Both the position numbers and the translations under genes were made by a program. A stretch of 35,483 nucleotides of DNA, from positions 1 to 35,483 of the forward strand of contig JAJYEQ010000018.1 in assembly GCA_021785695.1 (NCBI GenBank). The letters are read 5' to 3'. The notes below the pieces were generated by a model. It ran no database searches, was not told the origin of the DNA, and was given only the letters and a program-made list of their open reading frames with translations. Origin of the DNA: Actinomycetes bacterium. GTDB lineage: Bacteria; Actinomycetota; Acidimicrobiia; Acidimicrobiales; RAAP-2. Of this stretch, positions 23,522 through 32,152 are shown in pieces (within the stretch, counting starts at the first letter, position 1; the number at the start of each line of letters is the position of its first letter).

Positions 23522-24249
23522 TCGAGGCGGAACGAGCGCGCCGCCAGGACCGGCGCGCCGACGGCCCACAGCGCCAGGACCAGCCAGTCCGCGCCGGTGG
23601 GCGCACCACCCTGGCCGACGATGCGGTGGAGGGCCTCGGCCAGCGCCCCCGCGGGCAGGGCGGTGGCCACCCGGCTGGCCGCCGCGGGCAGGGAGCTGAG
23701 AGGAACGACGATCCCCGACCCGAGCAGCAGCACCAGGTAGAGGCCGTTGGCCGCGGCCAGGTTGACCTCGGCGCGCAGCCACCCGGCCAGGGCCAAGCCG
23801 ATGCCGGCCAGGCCGGCCGAGGCGAGCAGCATCGTCGCAGCGGCCGCGAGCGCCCCGCCGGGGCCGCCGTGGGGTCGCCAGCCCAGCCCCACCGCCACGG
23901 CGGCGACGACGGCGACCTGGAGGGCCTCGGTCACCAGCAGGGCCGCGATCTTGGCGCCGATCAGCCGGGCGCGGCCGAGCGGCGTCACGTGGAGGCGCCG
24001 CAGGATGCCGTAGGTGCGCTCGAAGCCGGTCGAGATCGACAGGGCGACCAGCGAGGTCGACAGGACGGTTAGGGCCAGGATGCTGGGCGCGAAGAAGTCG
24101 ATGCGTCGGTGGGCCGGGTGGGCCGTGACGTGCACCAGGGTCAAGAACACCAGGAGCAGGACCGGGATGATGAGGGTTAGCAGGAGCGTCTCGCCGCGCC
24201 GCAGGGTCATCGCGACCTCGGCCCGCGTCTGGGCCCACCAGGCCCTCAC
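23518..24249 (-). CDS. ABC-2 type transporter permease
   Basis: A 243-residue membrane protein with about six helices in the ABC-2 arrangement. The N-terminal amphipathic segment is followed by TLIIPVLLLVFL, and a later helix pair includes the G-T-x-x-x-L-R-x-L-x-V-T-P-L-like loop (about 79-96), typical of drug or polysaccharide exporters. It forms an exporter with the ATPase encoded just upstream (GTGA overlap). Substrate unknown; the location beside heme-biogenesis genes hints at a heme or cytochrome link but proves nothing. Its stop shares a CTAG palindrome with the stop of the convergent thioredoxin gene. Confidence 0.85.
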   Translation of the reverse strand: MRAWWAQTRAEVAMTLRRGETLLLTLIIPVLLLVFLTLVHVTAHPAHRRIDFFAPSILALTVLSTSLVALSISTGFERTYGILRRLHVTPLGRARLIGAKIAALLVTEALQVAVVAAVAVGLGWRPHGGPGGALAAAATMLLASAGLAGIGLALAGWLRAEVNLAAANGLYLVLLLGSGIVVPLSSLPAAASRVATALPAGALAEALHRIVGQGGAPTGADWLVLALWAVGAPVLAARSFRLD

Positions 24250-25154
24250 GGCCGGCTCCGCTCGCTGGCGATGATCGCGAGGTAGCGGTCCTCGAGCGAG
24301 GCCCGGGTGCGCAGGGCCACCAGGGTCGCCCCCTCCTCGGCCAGGGCCGCCGCGATGGCTGCCGTGCGCTGCGGGTCGGCGGGCCCCCGCACGCGCAGGT
24401 GGGTCGGGTCCTGGGCCTCGACGGGCGTGCCGAGCCGGGCGGCCAGCCGGCTCACGTCGACGGGACCGCGCACCTCGACCACGGTGGCCGCGTCGGGGCC
24501 GGCCAACTCGTCGAGGGTGCCGCGGGCCACCACGCGGCCCTGGTGCAGGATCGCCACCTCGTCGGCCAGGCGCTCGGCCTCGTCGAGCTCGTGGGTCGTG
24601 ATCACCACGGCGCAGCCCCGCTGGCGCTCGGCGTCGATGGTCTCGCGGATGACGCGGCGGCCCTCGGGGTCCACCGAGCTGGTGGGCTCGTCGAGCAGGA
24701 GGGCGCGGGGCCGGCCGAGCAGCGCCAGGGCCAGCAGGGTGCGCTGCTGCTCGCCGCCTGAGAGCCGCCGCCAGGGCGTGCGCGCGCACGAGCGCAGGTC
24801 CAGGCGCTCGAGGAGCTCGTCGGGGTCGCGCGGGGCCTCGTAGTACGCGGCGGTGAGGCGCAGCACGGTGGCCGGCGCCATCGGCAGCCACACGCCGCCG
24901 CGCTGGAGCAGCGCACCGGTGCGCGCGACGACCTCGGCGTGGTCCCGGTAGGGGTCGCGGCCGTGTAGGCGCACCGTGCCCGCGTGCGGGGCCCGGAAGC
25001 CGAGCATCGTCTCGACCAGGGTCGTCTTGCCCGCGCCGTTGGGTCCCAGCAGCGTCACGATCTGGCCGTAGTCGACGTGCAGGCTCACGCCGTCGAGCGC
25101 GCGCAGCGGGCCGTAGTCGACCCGCAGCTGGTCGACGTCGATGGCGTGGCTCAC
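24246..25154 (-). CDS. ABC-2 type transporter ATP-binding protein
   Basis: A 302-residue export ATPase. Walker A GPNGAGKTT (about 36-44), signature LSGGEQQRT (about 132-140), Walker B LLLDEPTSSVDP and switch histidine in TTHELDEAE are intact. A C-terminal domain of about 85 residues, typical of CcmA/DrrA-like exporters, follows. GTG at 25154 is chosen for homology; a TAGGTT box (25163-25168, minus) lies 8 nt upstream and there is no clear ribosome-binding site. The stop overlaps the permease start. Confidence 0.9.
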   Translation of the reverse strand: MSHAIDVDQLRVDYGPLRALDGVSLHVDYGQIVTLLGPNGAGKTTLVETMLGFRAPHAGTVRLHGRDPYRDHAEVVARTGALLQRGGVWLPMAPATVLRLTAAYYEAPRDPDELLERLDLRSCARTPWRRLSGGEQQRTLLALALLGRPRALLLDEPTSSVDPEGRRVIRETIDAERQRGCAVVITTHELDEAERLADEVAILHQGRVVARGTLDELAGPDAATVVEVRGPVDVSRLAARLGTPVEAQDPTHLRVRGPADPQRTAAIAAALAEEGATLVALRTRASLEDRYLAIIASERSRP

Positions 25155-25214
25155 GGATAGGCAACCTAGACGCTCGCGGCGCGCGACGGACCCGGGGCTC
25201 GCGGACCCCGACGG

Positions 25215-25220
25215 TAGGCT
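25215..25220 (+). promoter_or_regulatory. -10 box for leaderless serS
   Basis: TAGGCT ends exactly 6 nt before the GTG at 25227, so transcription probably starts at the first base of the start codon. No ribosome-binding sequence is present. Confidence 0.6.
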
Positions 25221-25226
25221 CGAGAC

Positions 25227-26525
25227 GTGATCGACCTGACCCAGTTGCGCCGGGAGCCCGAGGTGGTCACGGCCGCCCTGGTGCGCCGGGGCGTGACCGC
25301 CGTCGAGGTCGCCGAGGTCCGCGACCTCGACGCCGAGCACCGCCGCCTGCTCCAGGAGGCCGAGGCCGGCCGCGCCGAGGTGAAGGACCTCTCGCGCCAG
25401 GTGGCCGAGGCCCGCCGGGCGGGCGACGACGGGCGGGCCGACGACCTGGCCACCCGCAGCCGGGTGCGCGGCGAGGAGGAGCGCCAGATCCGTGCCGCGG
25501 CCACCGAGGTGGCCGCGCGGCTGCGCGCCCAGTGGCTGGCCCTGCCCAACCTGCCGGACCCCGCGGTGCCCGACGGGCGTGACGAGCACGACAACGTCGA
25601 GGTGCGCCGCTGGTGGCCGGGCCAGGACGCCGGCGAGCCGCCGCCGACCTACGGTGAGCACCAGCGGGTGCCCCACTGGGAGACCGGTGCGGCGCTCGGG
25701 ATCCTGGACCTGGAGGCCGGGGTCAAGCTGGCCGGGTCGATGTTCCCGCTCTTTCGCGGGCGCGGGGCCCAGCTGCTGCGGGCCCTCAGCTCGTTCGCCC
25801 TGGCGCGCCACCAGGACGCCTTCGAGGAGATCCGCCCGCCGACCCTGGCCCTGACCGAGACGATGGAGTCGACCGGGCACCTGCCCAAGTCGGCCGACGA
25901 CATGTACGCCATCGAGCGCGACGGGCTCTGGGCCATCCCCACCGCCGAGGTGCCGCTCACCTCGATGCACCGCGGGGAGATCCTCGACGAGGCCCGTCTG
26001 CCCGTGCGCTTGACCGCGCTGACGGCGTGCTTCCGGCGCGAGGCCGGCGCCGCCGGGCGCGACACGCGCGGCCTGCTGCGGGTCCACGAGTTCGACAAGG
26101 TCGAGCTGTTCGCCTACTGCACGCCCGCCCAGGCCCCCGAGGTGCACGCCGACGTGCTGGCGCGCGCCGAGGACCTGCTGCGCGCCCTCGGCCTGGCCTA
26201 CCGCGTCCTCGACCTGTGCGCCGGCGACCTGGGCACCTCGTCGGCGCGCACGTTCGACCTCGAGGTCTACAGTCCCGGGGTCGACAAGTGGCTGGAGGTC
26301 TCCTCGGTCAGCTGGTTCCGCGACTACCAGGCCCGCCGGGCCAACGTCCGCTACCGCCAGGCCGACGGGACGACGGCCCTGGTGCACACGGTCAACGGCT
26401 CGGCCCTGGCCTGGGCACGCATCTGGGCGGCCCTGGTGGAGGTGGGCCGCCAGCCTGACGGCTCGGTGCGCCTGCCCGAGGTGCTCGCGCCCTACCTCGG
26501 CTCGACGCTGATCACGCCACGCTGA
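25227..26525 (+). CDS. serS: Seryl-tRNA synthetase
   Basis: Class II aminoacyl-tRNA synthetase of 432 residues that charges tRNA-Ser with serine. It begins with the IDLTQLRREPE helix of the N-terminal coiled-coil arm (about 1-110), followed by the catalytic domain. Motif 2 is FRREAG (from residue 269) and motif 3 is in the HTVNGSALAWAR segment, with the serine-specific T-A-E-V-P-L before it. Length is typical. The 3' end overlaps the convergent response-regulator gene by 14 bp. Confidence 0.96.
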   Translation: MIDLTQLRREPEVVTAALVRRGVTAVEVAEVRDLDAEHRRLLQEAEAGRAEVKDLSRQVAEARRAGDDGRADDLATRSRVRGEEERQIRAAATEVAARLRAQWLALPNLPDPAVPDGRDEHDNVEVRRWWPGQDAGEPPPTYGEHQRVPHWETGAALGILDLEAGVKLAGSMFPLFRGRGAQLLRALSSFALARHQDAFEEIRPPTLALTETMESTGHLPKSADDMYAIERDGLWAIPTAEVPLTSMHRGEILDEARLPVRLTALTACFRREAGAAGRDTRGLLRVHEFDKVELFAYCTPAQAPEVHADVLARAEDLLRALGLAYRVLDLCAGDLGTSSARTFDLEVYSPGVDKWLEVSSVSWFRDYQARRANVRYRQADGTTALVHTVNGSALAWARIWAALVEVGRQPDGSVRLPEVLAPYLGSTLITPR

Positions 26526-27225
26526 CCTCGAAGCGGTAGCCCACGCCGCGCACCGTGGTGATGTAGCGCGGCTCCTTGGGGTTCTCCTCCAGCAGGGCGC
26601 GCAGCCGCTTGATGTGGACGTCGAGGGTCTTGGTGTCGCCCACGTAGTCGCTGCCCCACACGCGATCGATCAGCACGTCGCGGGTCAGGACACGACCGGG
26701 ATTCTCCAGGAGGAGCTGGAGGAGCGCGAACTCCTTCTTGCGCAACTTGATCTCGCGGTCCCCGACGTAGCAGCGGTGCGCGTCGATGTCGAGGCGGAAC
26801 GGCCCGCGCTGGATGGGCTCGTCCTCGACCCACGGCACGGTGTGCTCGCGCCGCCGCAGCACGGCGCGCATGCGGGCCACCAACTCGCGCAGGCGGTAGG
26901 GCTTGGTGACGTAGTCGTCGGCGCCCAGCTCCAAGAGCAGGACCGTGTCGACCTCCTCGCCCTTGGCGCTGACCACGATGATCGGGACGTCGCTGGTCTC
27001 CCGGATGCTCCGGCAGACGTCCAGGCCGTTCACCTTGGGCAGCATCAGGTCGAGGAGGATCAGGTCGGGGGGGCGGGCCGCGAAGCGGGCCAGGCCTTCG
27101 GCCCCGTCGCGGGCCACGTCGACCTCGAAGCCCTCGTGCGCCAGGCCCACGGTCAGCGCGTCGATGAAGGACTCCTCGTCCTCGACCAGCAGGACGCGCA
27201 CGCGCGGCGTGGTATCCGGGCTCAC
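26512..27225 (-). CDS. OmpR/PhoB-family response regulator, RegX3-like
   Basis: A 237-residue DNA-binding regulator. The receiver domain has the acidic pocket E15-D16-E17, phosphoacceptor D59 (LLLDLMLP) and K88. A C-terminal winged-helix domain follows, with the KKEFALLQLLLENPGRVLTRD segment and the recognition helix of VGDTKTLDVHIKRLR (about 195-210). The ATG-less start is GTG at 27225, overlapping the stop of the upstream kinase gene (GTGA), so both are co-translated. RegX3 of mycobacteria controls phosphate starvation genes; whether that applies here is unknown. Confidence 0.92.
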   Translation of the reverse strand: MSPDTTPRVRVLLVEDEESFIDALTVGLAHEGFEVDVARDGAEGLARFAARPPDLILLDLMLPKVNGLDVCRSIRETSDVPIIVVSAKGEEVDTVLLLELGADDYVTKPYRLRELVARMRAVLRRREHTVPWVEDEPIQRGPFRLDIDAHRCYVGDREIKLRKKEFALLQLLLENPGRVLTRDVLIDRVWGSDYVGDTKTLDVHIKRLRALLEENPKEPRYITTVRGVGYRFEVSVA

Positions 27226-28499
27226 GACTCCACCGGGAGCTCGAGGCTGAACGTGGAGCCCTCACCCTCGCGCGACTCGACGCGAACCGTGCCCCCATGG
27301 TTCTGGGCGACGTGGCGCACGATCGAGAGTCCGAGCCCCGTGCCACCGGTCTCGCGCGCGCGGCCCGGGTCGACGCGGTAGAAGCGCTCGAAGATGCGCT
27401 CGAGGTCCTTGGTGGGGATGCCGACGCCGTGGTCGACGACCTGGACGCGCACGAGGGGGGCCCCGCCGTCGGGTGCCGTGTCGCGCACCAGCTCCACACG
27501 GACCGTGCCTCCGGGAGGCGAGTACACGACGGCGTTCTCCAGCAGAGCGTGCATCGCTGACACCAGCTGGCGGCGGTCGCCGACCACCACCGGCGCCCAG
27601 TCGGGCTCGGTGAAGTCGATGGTGATCTCGTGCTGCTCGGCCGCTACGCGGATGCGCTCGATGGCCTCGGCCACGAAGAGGGCGGCGGCGACGGGCTCGC
27701 GCTGGGGCGAGCCCTCGCTCTCGATGCGCGACAGGTCCAGGAGGTCCTCGATGATCCGGTTGACGCGGAAGGCCTCGGCGTTGATGCGCTCGGCCAGCCG
27801 GTGCGCCACGGTGGCGTCCTGCTCGAACTGGAGCGTCTCGGCCAGCAGCCCGAGGGCGCCCATCGGGGTCTTCAGCTCGTGGCTCACGTTGGCGATGAAG
27901 TCGCGGCGCATCTCCTCGAGCCGCCGCCGCTCGCTGGTGTCCTCGATGACGGCCAGCACGCCGAGGGGCCGTCGCCCGTCGTCGATGAGCGAGGCGCGCA
28001 CCTGGAGGGTGCGTCGCGGCGGCCCGTAGAGGTCGATGGAGCGCTCGGCCACGCCGTCGGACCACCCGGCGGTCAGGCAGTCGGTGACCGCCTGAGCCGC
28101 GATGGCCTCGCCGTAGCGGCTGTTCATCAGGGTCTCGGCCTCACTGTTGCGGTAGACCACGTCGCCGGCCTCGTTGCACAGCACCAGGCCCAGGGGCAGC
28201 GTGTCGAGCGAGCGGCGCAGCCGCACCGACTCGGCGCTCGACTCACCGACGGCGGTCGTGGCCGCCGCCGTGACCTCCTCCAGGTAGGCCATGGCCGACT
28301 CGACGCGCCCGGTGTCGCTGCGGGGCTCCGCGCCCAGGCGGGTGCCGAGTGCACTCAGGCGCTGAGCCAGGGAGCGGTGGTCGCGCCAGTGGCTGAGGAG
28401 GTAGCCGAGTCCGACGCCCACGAGCACCACGCCGGCCAGCGCCGCGTAGATCGCCCCGTCGGGCCACGAGGCCAAGAGATGGTGGGCACTGGCGAGCAC
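27222..28499 (-). CDS. Sensor histidine kinase, SenX3/PhoR-like
   Basis: A 425-residue membrane kinase. One transmembrane helix (17-36) is followed by a linker, a PAS-like domain (about 95-190), the phosphoacceptor H207 in NVSHELKTP and a HATPase domain with N-box ALLENAVVYS, VDHGVGIP and GTGLGLSI. A single clear N-terminal helix and a cytosolic PAS domain suggest sensing of an internal or membrane-near signal, as in SenX3. GTG at 28499 lies 6 nt after AAGAAT (28506-28511, minus), a weak leaderless layout. The divergent T4SS-like cluster starts 69 bp away. Confidence 0.92.
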   Translation of the reverse strand: MLASAHHLLASWPDGAIYAALAGVVLVGVGLGYLLSHWRDHRSLAQRLSALGTRLGAEPRSDTGRVESAMAYLEEVTAAATTAVGESSAESVRLRRSLDTLPLGLVLCNEAGDVVYRNSEAETLMNSRYGEAIAAQAVTDCLTAGWSDGVAERSIDLYGPPRRTLQVRASLIDDGRRPLGVLAVIEDTSERRRLEEMRRDFIANVSHELKTPMGALGLLAETLQFEQDATVAHRLAERINAEAFRVNRIIEDLLDLSRIESEGSPQREPVAAALFVAEAIERIRVAAEQHEITIDFTEPDWAPVVVGDRRQLVSAMHALLENAVVYSPPGGTVRVELVRDTAPDGGAPLVRVQVVDHGVGIPTKDLERIFERFYRVDPGRARETGGTGLGLSIVRHVAQNHGGTVRVESREGEGSTFSLELPVES

Positions 28500-28567
28500 G
28501 GCCCCATTCTTCCAGACGGCCAGCGCCGCGCCGCGACCGTTGCGAATCCCGCGACCCCGGAGGCCCC

Positions 28568-28849
28568 ATGTTCAACGCCGTGAACCTCACCCCTTCCACC
28601 TCAGCCCTGCCCGGCAGCGCCGAGCTCCAGCAGCTGGCCAACGGGCTGGCCGCCTGGGGGCTGATCGGAGCCATGATCGCCCTGGTGCTGGGCGCGGCCC
28701 TGTGGGCCATCGGGAGCCACACCCAGAACATGCACCAGTCCCTGGCCGGCCGCCGCGCCGTGCTGACGTCGATGGTGGCCGCGCTGCTGATCGGGGCGGC
28801 GCCCCACCTGATCGACTTCTTCTTCAAGACCGGCGTCGCGGTTCACTGA
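28568..28849 (+). CDS. Small two-TM protein, VirB2/TrbC pilin-like
   Basis: A 93-residue protein with a polar N-terminus (1-27), helix one (about 28-49), a basic loop with S-H-x-x-N and a conserved G-R-R (61-63), and helix two (about 63-83) ending in FFFKTG. This layout matches small integral membrane proteins at the head of actinobacterial T4SS-like clusters (DUF6112-type, VirB2/TrbC-like). In conjugation systems such proteins build the pilus or part of the pore. ATG at 28568 with GGAGG upstream. Its TGA overlaps the next ATG (TGATG), so they are coupled. Family match is from memory. Confidence 0.65.
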   Translation: MFNAVNLTPSTSALPGSAELQQLANGLAAWGLIGAMIALVLGAALWAIGSHTQNMHQSLAGRRAVLTSMVAALLIGAAPHLIDFFFKTGVAVH

Positions 28850-29958
28850 TGGGCGTGCGCTGCGTCACCGACCCGCTGGGCTGCGCCGCCGCCACGGTGA
28901 CCCACGTCGCGGTCGGCGGCATCTTCTCATCGCTGACCTCGTGGGTCGTGGCCAGCGTCTCGTGGCTGCTCGACGCGCTCGGCCACGTCCTGGCGGCGAC
29001 GGGCCGGCCCGCCGACGTGGTGGCCGCCGCGACCCCGGAATACCACGTCCTGTCGTCGCTGGCCCCCCCGATCCTGCTCCTCGGTCTCGGCGTGGCCACC
29101 CTCCAGGGCATCGCGCACGCCGACGTCACCGGGCTGTGGCGCGTCTACCTCGGCGTGGCCCCCGCCGCGATCGCGGCGGTGCTGCTGGGCCCGCAGCTGG
29201 CCTCGATGATCCTGGTGGCATCCGACCAGTTGGCGGGAGCCGCGGCGGGATCGGCCGCCCACCAGGTGCCCGCGCTGGCCGCCATCGTGCAGGTGGCCGC
29301 CGTCGCCGTGCCGGGCTTTGGCGCCTTCACCCTGGCCATCGTCCTCACGGTGGGGGCCTGGCTCCTGTGGTGCGAGCTGGTGGTGCGCAGCATCGTCCTG
29401 ACGCTGCTGATCGTCGTGGTCCCCCTGATCGTCCCGCTGGTCACCATCCCGGCACTGCGTCGCCTGGGCTGGCGGTTGCTCGAGACCTTCGTGGCGCTGG
29501 CCCTGTCCAAGGTGGTGATCGTGATCGCCCTGGTGGTCGGGCTCGACGAGCTGCACGGCTCGTCGGCGCTCACCGTGGTCGGCGGGGCGGTCACTCTCCT
29601 GCTGGCGACGGCCAGCCCCTTCGTGGTGCTCCGGCTGATCCCGTGGATGGAGCAGTCGGCCCTGCACGCCGCCGACGGCCTGCGCCAGCGGGCCACGCGC
29701 GCCGCCGCAGCCCTCCCGTCCTCGCCGGTGGTGGCCGCCGCGCGGGCGCTGGCCCCCGAGGAGCCCTTCGGCCCCCCGCCCTCTCTGGGACCCGACTTCG
29801 GGATCCCGGAGTGGCCCTCGGAGGGCGACGTGCCCCTGCCCGAGCAGCCCGAGACGCGCACCCCCTTCCCGCTGGGCCCCTCCCAGCCGCGCCACGGGCA
29901 CCGGGTGGTGCTCCACGACGACATGGGCCCGGTGATCGGGTGGCACTGGGATGACTGA
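28849..29958 (+). CDS. VirB6/TrbL-like polytopic membrane protein
   Basis: A 369-residue protein with a short outer N-terminus, about seven hydrophobic segments within residues 20-270 and a proline-rich cytosolic tail (about 300-369). The central long helices and the W-x-L-W-C-E-L-x-x-R segment (about 170-180) resemble VirB6/TrbL channel proteins of actinobacterial T4SS-like loci. The role would be the inner-membrane channel. It is coupled to the small protein upstream and overlaps the ATPase gene downstream by 8 bp. No sequence motif is diagnostic; position between VirB2-like and VirB4-like genes supports the call. Confidence 0.6.
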   Translation: MGVRCVTDPLGCAAATVTHVAVGGIFSSLTSWVVASVSWLLDALGHVLAATGRPADVVAAATPEYHVLSSLAPPILLLGLGVATLQGIAHADVTGLWRVYLGVAPAAIAAVLLGPQLASMILVASDQLAGAAAGSAAHQVPALAAIVQVAAVAVPGFGAFTLAIVLTVGAWLLWCELVVRSIVLTLLIVVVPLIVPLVTIPALRRLGWRLLETFVALALSKVVIVIALVVGLDELHGSSALTVVGGAVTLLLATASPFVVLRLIPWMEQSALHAADGLRQRATRAAAALPSSPVVAAARALAPEEPFGPPPSLGPDFGIPEWPSEGDVPLPEQPETRTPFPLGPSQPRHGHRVVLHDDMGPVIGWHWDD

Positions 29959-32152
29959 GCGGGTCCCGCTGGGCGCGAGCGACGTCGCGGTGCGCTGGCT
30001 CGGCCTGACCCGTCTCCAGGCGCTGGGCGCGGTCGCCGGCGTGGTGCTGGTGGCCGACGCGCTGGTGCGCACGCGCCTGGCCGGGGAGGGCGGGCTCGGG
30101 CTCGGAGCTCTTGCGACGGCCCTCCCGGTCGAGGGCGCGACCCTCGGCCAGCGCGCGGCGGTGGCGCTGGCCTACCTCGGCCGGCGCCACTGGGTGCGCG
30201 TCAGCGCGGCCAGCGTCGGCGGGGTGACCGTGATCGAGTCCCCGCGGGCCCGCACCGTGCGCGGATCCCGCCTGGCCCATCGGGGACGCCTCGACCTGAG
30301 TGGCGCGGACCGTGAGGTGGCCGCCGGGGTGGCGCGCCTGCTCGACGCTGCGGCCCTCGGCGGGCGCGCCGCGGTGAGCCTGCACGTCCACCGCGAGGGC
30401 GCCGGGCCCGCCCAGACGGTGCTGGCCAGCGACGCCGACGTGGCGTGGCCGCCGGGCTGGCACGACGACGGGCCGGCGCTGGCCGATCTGGCCACCGCGG
30501 GCGGGCTGCAGGTCGACTGGCTGGAGCGCTGGGGCTACCTGCGCGGTCCGGACCACGTGGCGACCGTGCTGCGGCTGCGCGACGTGGCGGCGTCGCCGGG
30601 GCGCGGGCTCCTGGCGTCTCTGGAGGGATGGCCCGGCTCGACGCTCTCGGTGCACTGGGACGTGCTCTCGGCGACCGAGGGTCGGCGTCGGGCCGAGCGC
30701 GCCGTCCACCACGACGCCAGTGAGCGGGCCGCGGCGCGGGGGGTGGGGTTTCGCGACACCGCCCGGGCGCACGTGCTGGCGTCCCGGGCGCGCCAGCGCG
30801 AGCAGGAGGTCGCGACGGGCCGGGCCCTGGCGCGCCTGAGCGTCTTCCTGGTCGTGCGCGCCGACCGGCGGGCGACGCTGCTGGCGGCGCGCGCGGCGGC
30901 CCTCGCGCGGGCTCGCTCAGCCGGGCTGCGCCTCGACCGCGGTGGTGGTCTCCAGGCCCCGTGGCTGCGAGCCCAACTACCGGGGGCGGCCGGGCGGGCC
31001 AGCGCCACCCACTGGGCGACCGCGGCCGACCTCGACGACCTGCGCCTGCCGGGTCACGACGCGGGCACCCGGTCGAGGGGGACCCCGCTCGGCCGGGTGG
31101 CCGGCGGTGACGACTTCCGCTTCGACCCCTTCGACCTGTACCGCGAGGGGGTGGTCGCGAACCCCAACATCGTGGTCGCCGGGTCGATCGGGACCGGCAA
31201 GAGCACGGTGGTCAAGATGCTGCTGCGGCGCGCCCTGGCGCGGGGTCGCCGCGTGGTGGTGGTCGACCCCAAGGGCGAGTACGCGGCGCTGGCCGCGCAC
31301 GCCGGCGTGGCGCCGCTGCGCCTGGGTGTGGATGGGTGGTGCGATCCTTTCGACGGTGCGAGCGACCCGCGCGCCCTGGCCCGCGCCGTGGTGGCCGCCG
31401 CTCTCGGGCAGAGGCTCAGCGCCGAGCAGCACTTCGACCTCGACGAGGCGTGGCGCCTGGCGTCCCCCGCGGGGGCGGAGCGCCCGCTGCGGGACCTGGC
31501 GCGCCACTTCCGGGGCGACTTGGCCCCCGGGGCCGATCCGGGCCGGCGGGCCCTGGCCCTGACCCTGCGCCGCCTGACCGAGGGCGACCTGGCGGGCCTC
31601 TTCGACGGGGACGGCCCGGCGCTGCGCCTGGCCGGCGAGGCGACCATCCTCGACCTGTCGGCCCTGTGGGCGACGCCGGCGCTGCCCGTCGCGGCCCTCA
31701 GCGCCGTCGCCGCGGCGCAGCGGGTGGCCGACGGCACCGCACCGGGCTACGTGGCCCTCGACGAGGCCTGGGCCCTGCTGGGCGACGACGCGGCGCTGGC
31801 GTGGTTGCGCGGATCCTGGAAGCTGGCCCGCGCCCGGGGGCTGAGCCACATCCTGGTCCTGCACCGGTGGGGTGACGTGGCCGCGGTGGGCGACGCGGGC
31901 AGCCGGCAGCGCGAGCAGGCCCGCGGGCTGCTGCGCGAGTGCGAGTCGGCCTGGCTGCTGCGCCAGCCCGCCGACGAGGCCGCCGACATGGCCCGCGCCC
32001 TCGGCCTGCGCGCCCCCGAGGTGGCGGCGCTGACGGGGCTGGCGCGCGGCGAGGCCCTCGTGCGCTACGGGCGCCACCGGTCGCTGGTGCGCCTCGCCCC
32101 CGACGACGCGGACCGGGGACTCATCGACACCGACGCGGCGATGCGCGCGTGA
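29951..32152 (+). CDS. VirB4-like (SCO6880-type) T4SS ATPase
   Basis: A 733-residue ATPase. An N-terminal hydrophobic helix (about 22-38) is followed by a long mixed region and then an HerA/VirB4 motor domain. The motif FRFDPFDLYREGVVANPN precedes Walker A GSIGTGKST (411-419), then VVVVDPKGEY, and Walker B VALDEAW with D604 and E605. These fit the SCO6880-type ATPases of Actinobacteria, which combine a VirB3-like membrane anchor with VirB4. It would energise assembly or substrate transfer. Both catalytic motifs are intact, so this is not a decayed gene. Stop overlaps the next GTG (GTGA). Confidence 0.85.
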   Translation: MTERVPLGASDVAVRWLGLTRLQALGAVAGVVLVADALVRTRLAGEGGLGLGALATALPVEGATLGQRAAVALAYLGRRHWVRVSAASVGGVTVIESPRARTVRGSRLAHRGRLDLSGADREVAAGVARLLDAAALGGRAAVSLHVHREGAGPAQTVLASDADVAWPPGWHDDGPALADLATAGGLQVDWLERWGYLRGPDHVATVLRLRDVAASPGRGLLASLEGWPGSTLSVHWDVLSATEGRRRAERAVHHDASERAAARGVGFRDTARAHVLASRARQREQEVATGRALARLSVFLVVRADRRATLLAARAAALARARSAGLRLDRGGGLQAPWLRAQLPGAAGRASATHWATAADLDDLRLPGHDAGTRSRGTPLGRVAGGDDFRFDPFDLYREGVVANPNIVVAGSIGTGKSTVVKMLLRRALARGRRVVVVDPKGEYAALAAHAGVAPLRLGVDGWCDPFDGASDPRALARAVVAAALGQRLSAEQHFDLDEAWRLASPAGAERPLRDLARHFRGDLAPGADPGRRALALTLRRLTEGDLAGLFDGDGPALRLAGEATILDLSALWATPALPVAALSAVAAAQRVADGTAPGYVALDEAWALLGDDAALAWLRGSWKLARARGLSHILVLHRWGDVAAVGDAGSRQREQARGLLRECESAWLLRQPADEAADMARALGLRAPEVAALTGLARGEALVRYGRHRSLVRLAPDDADRGLIDTDAAMRA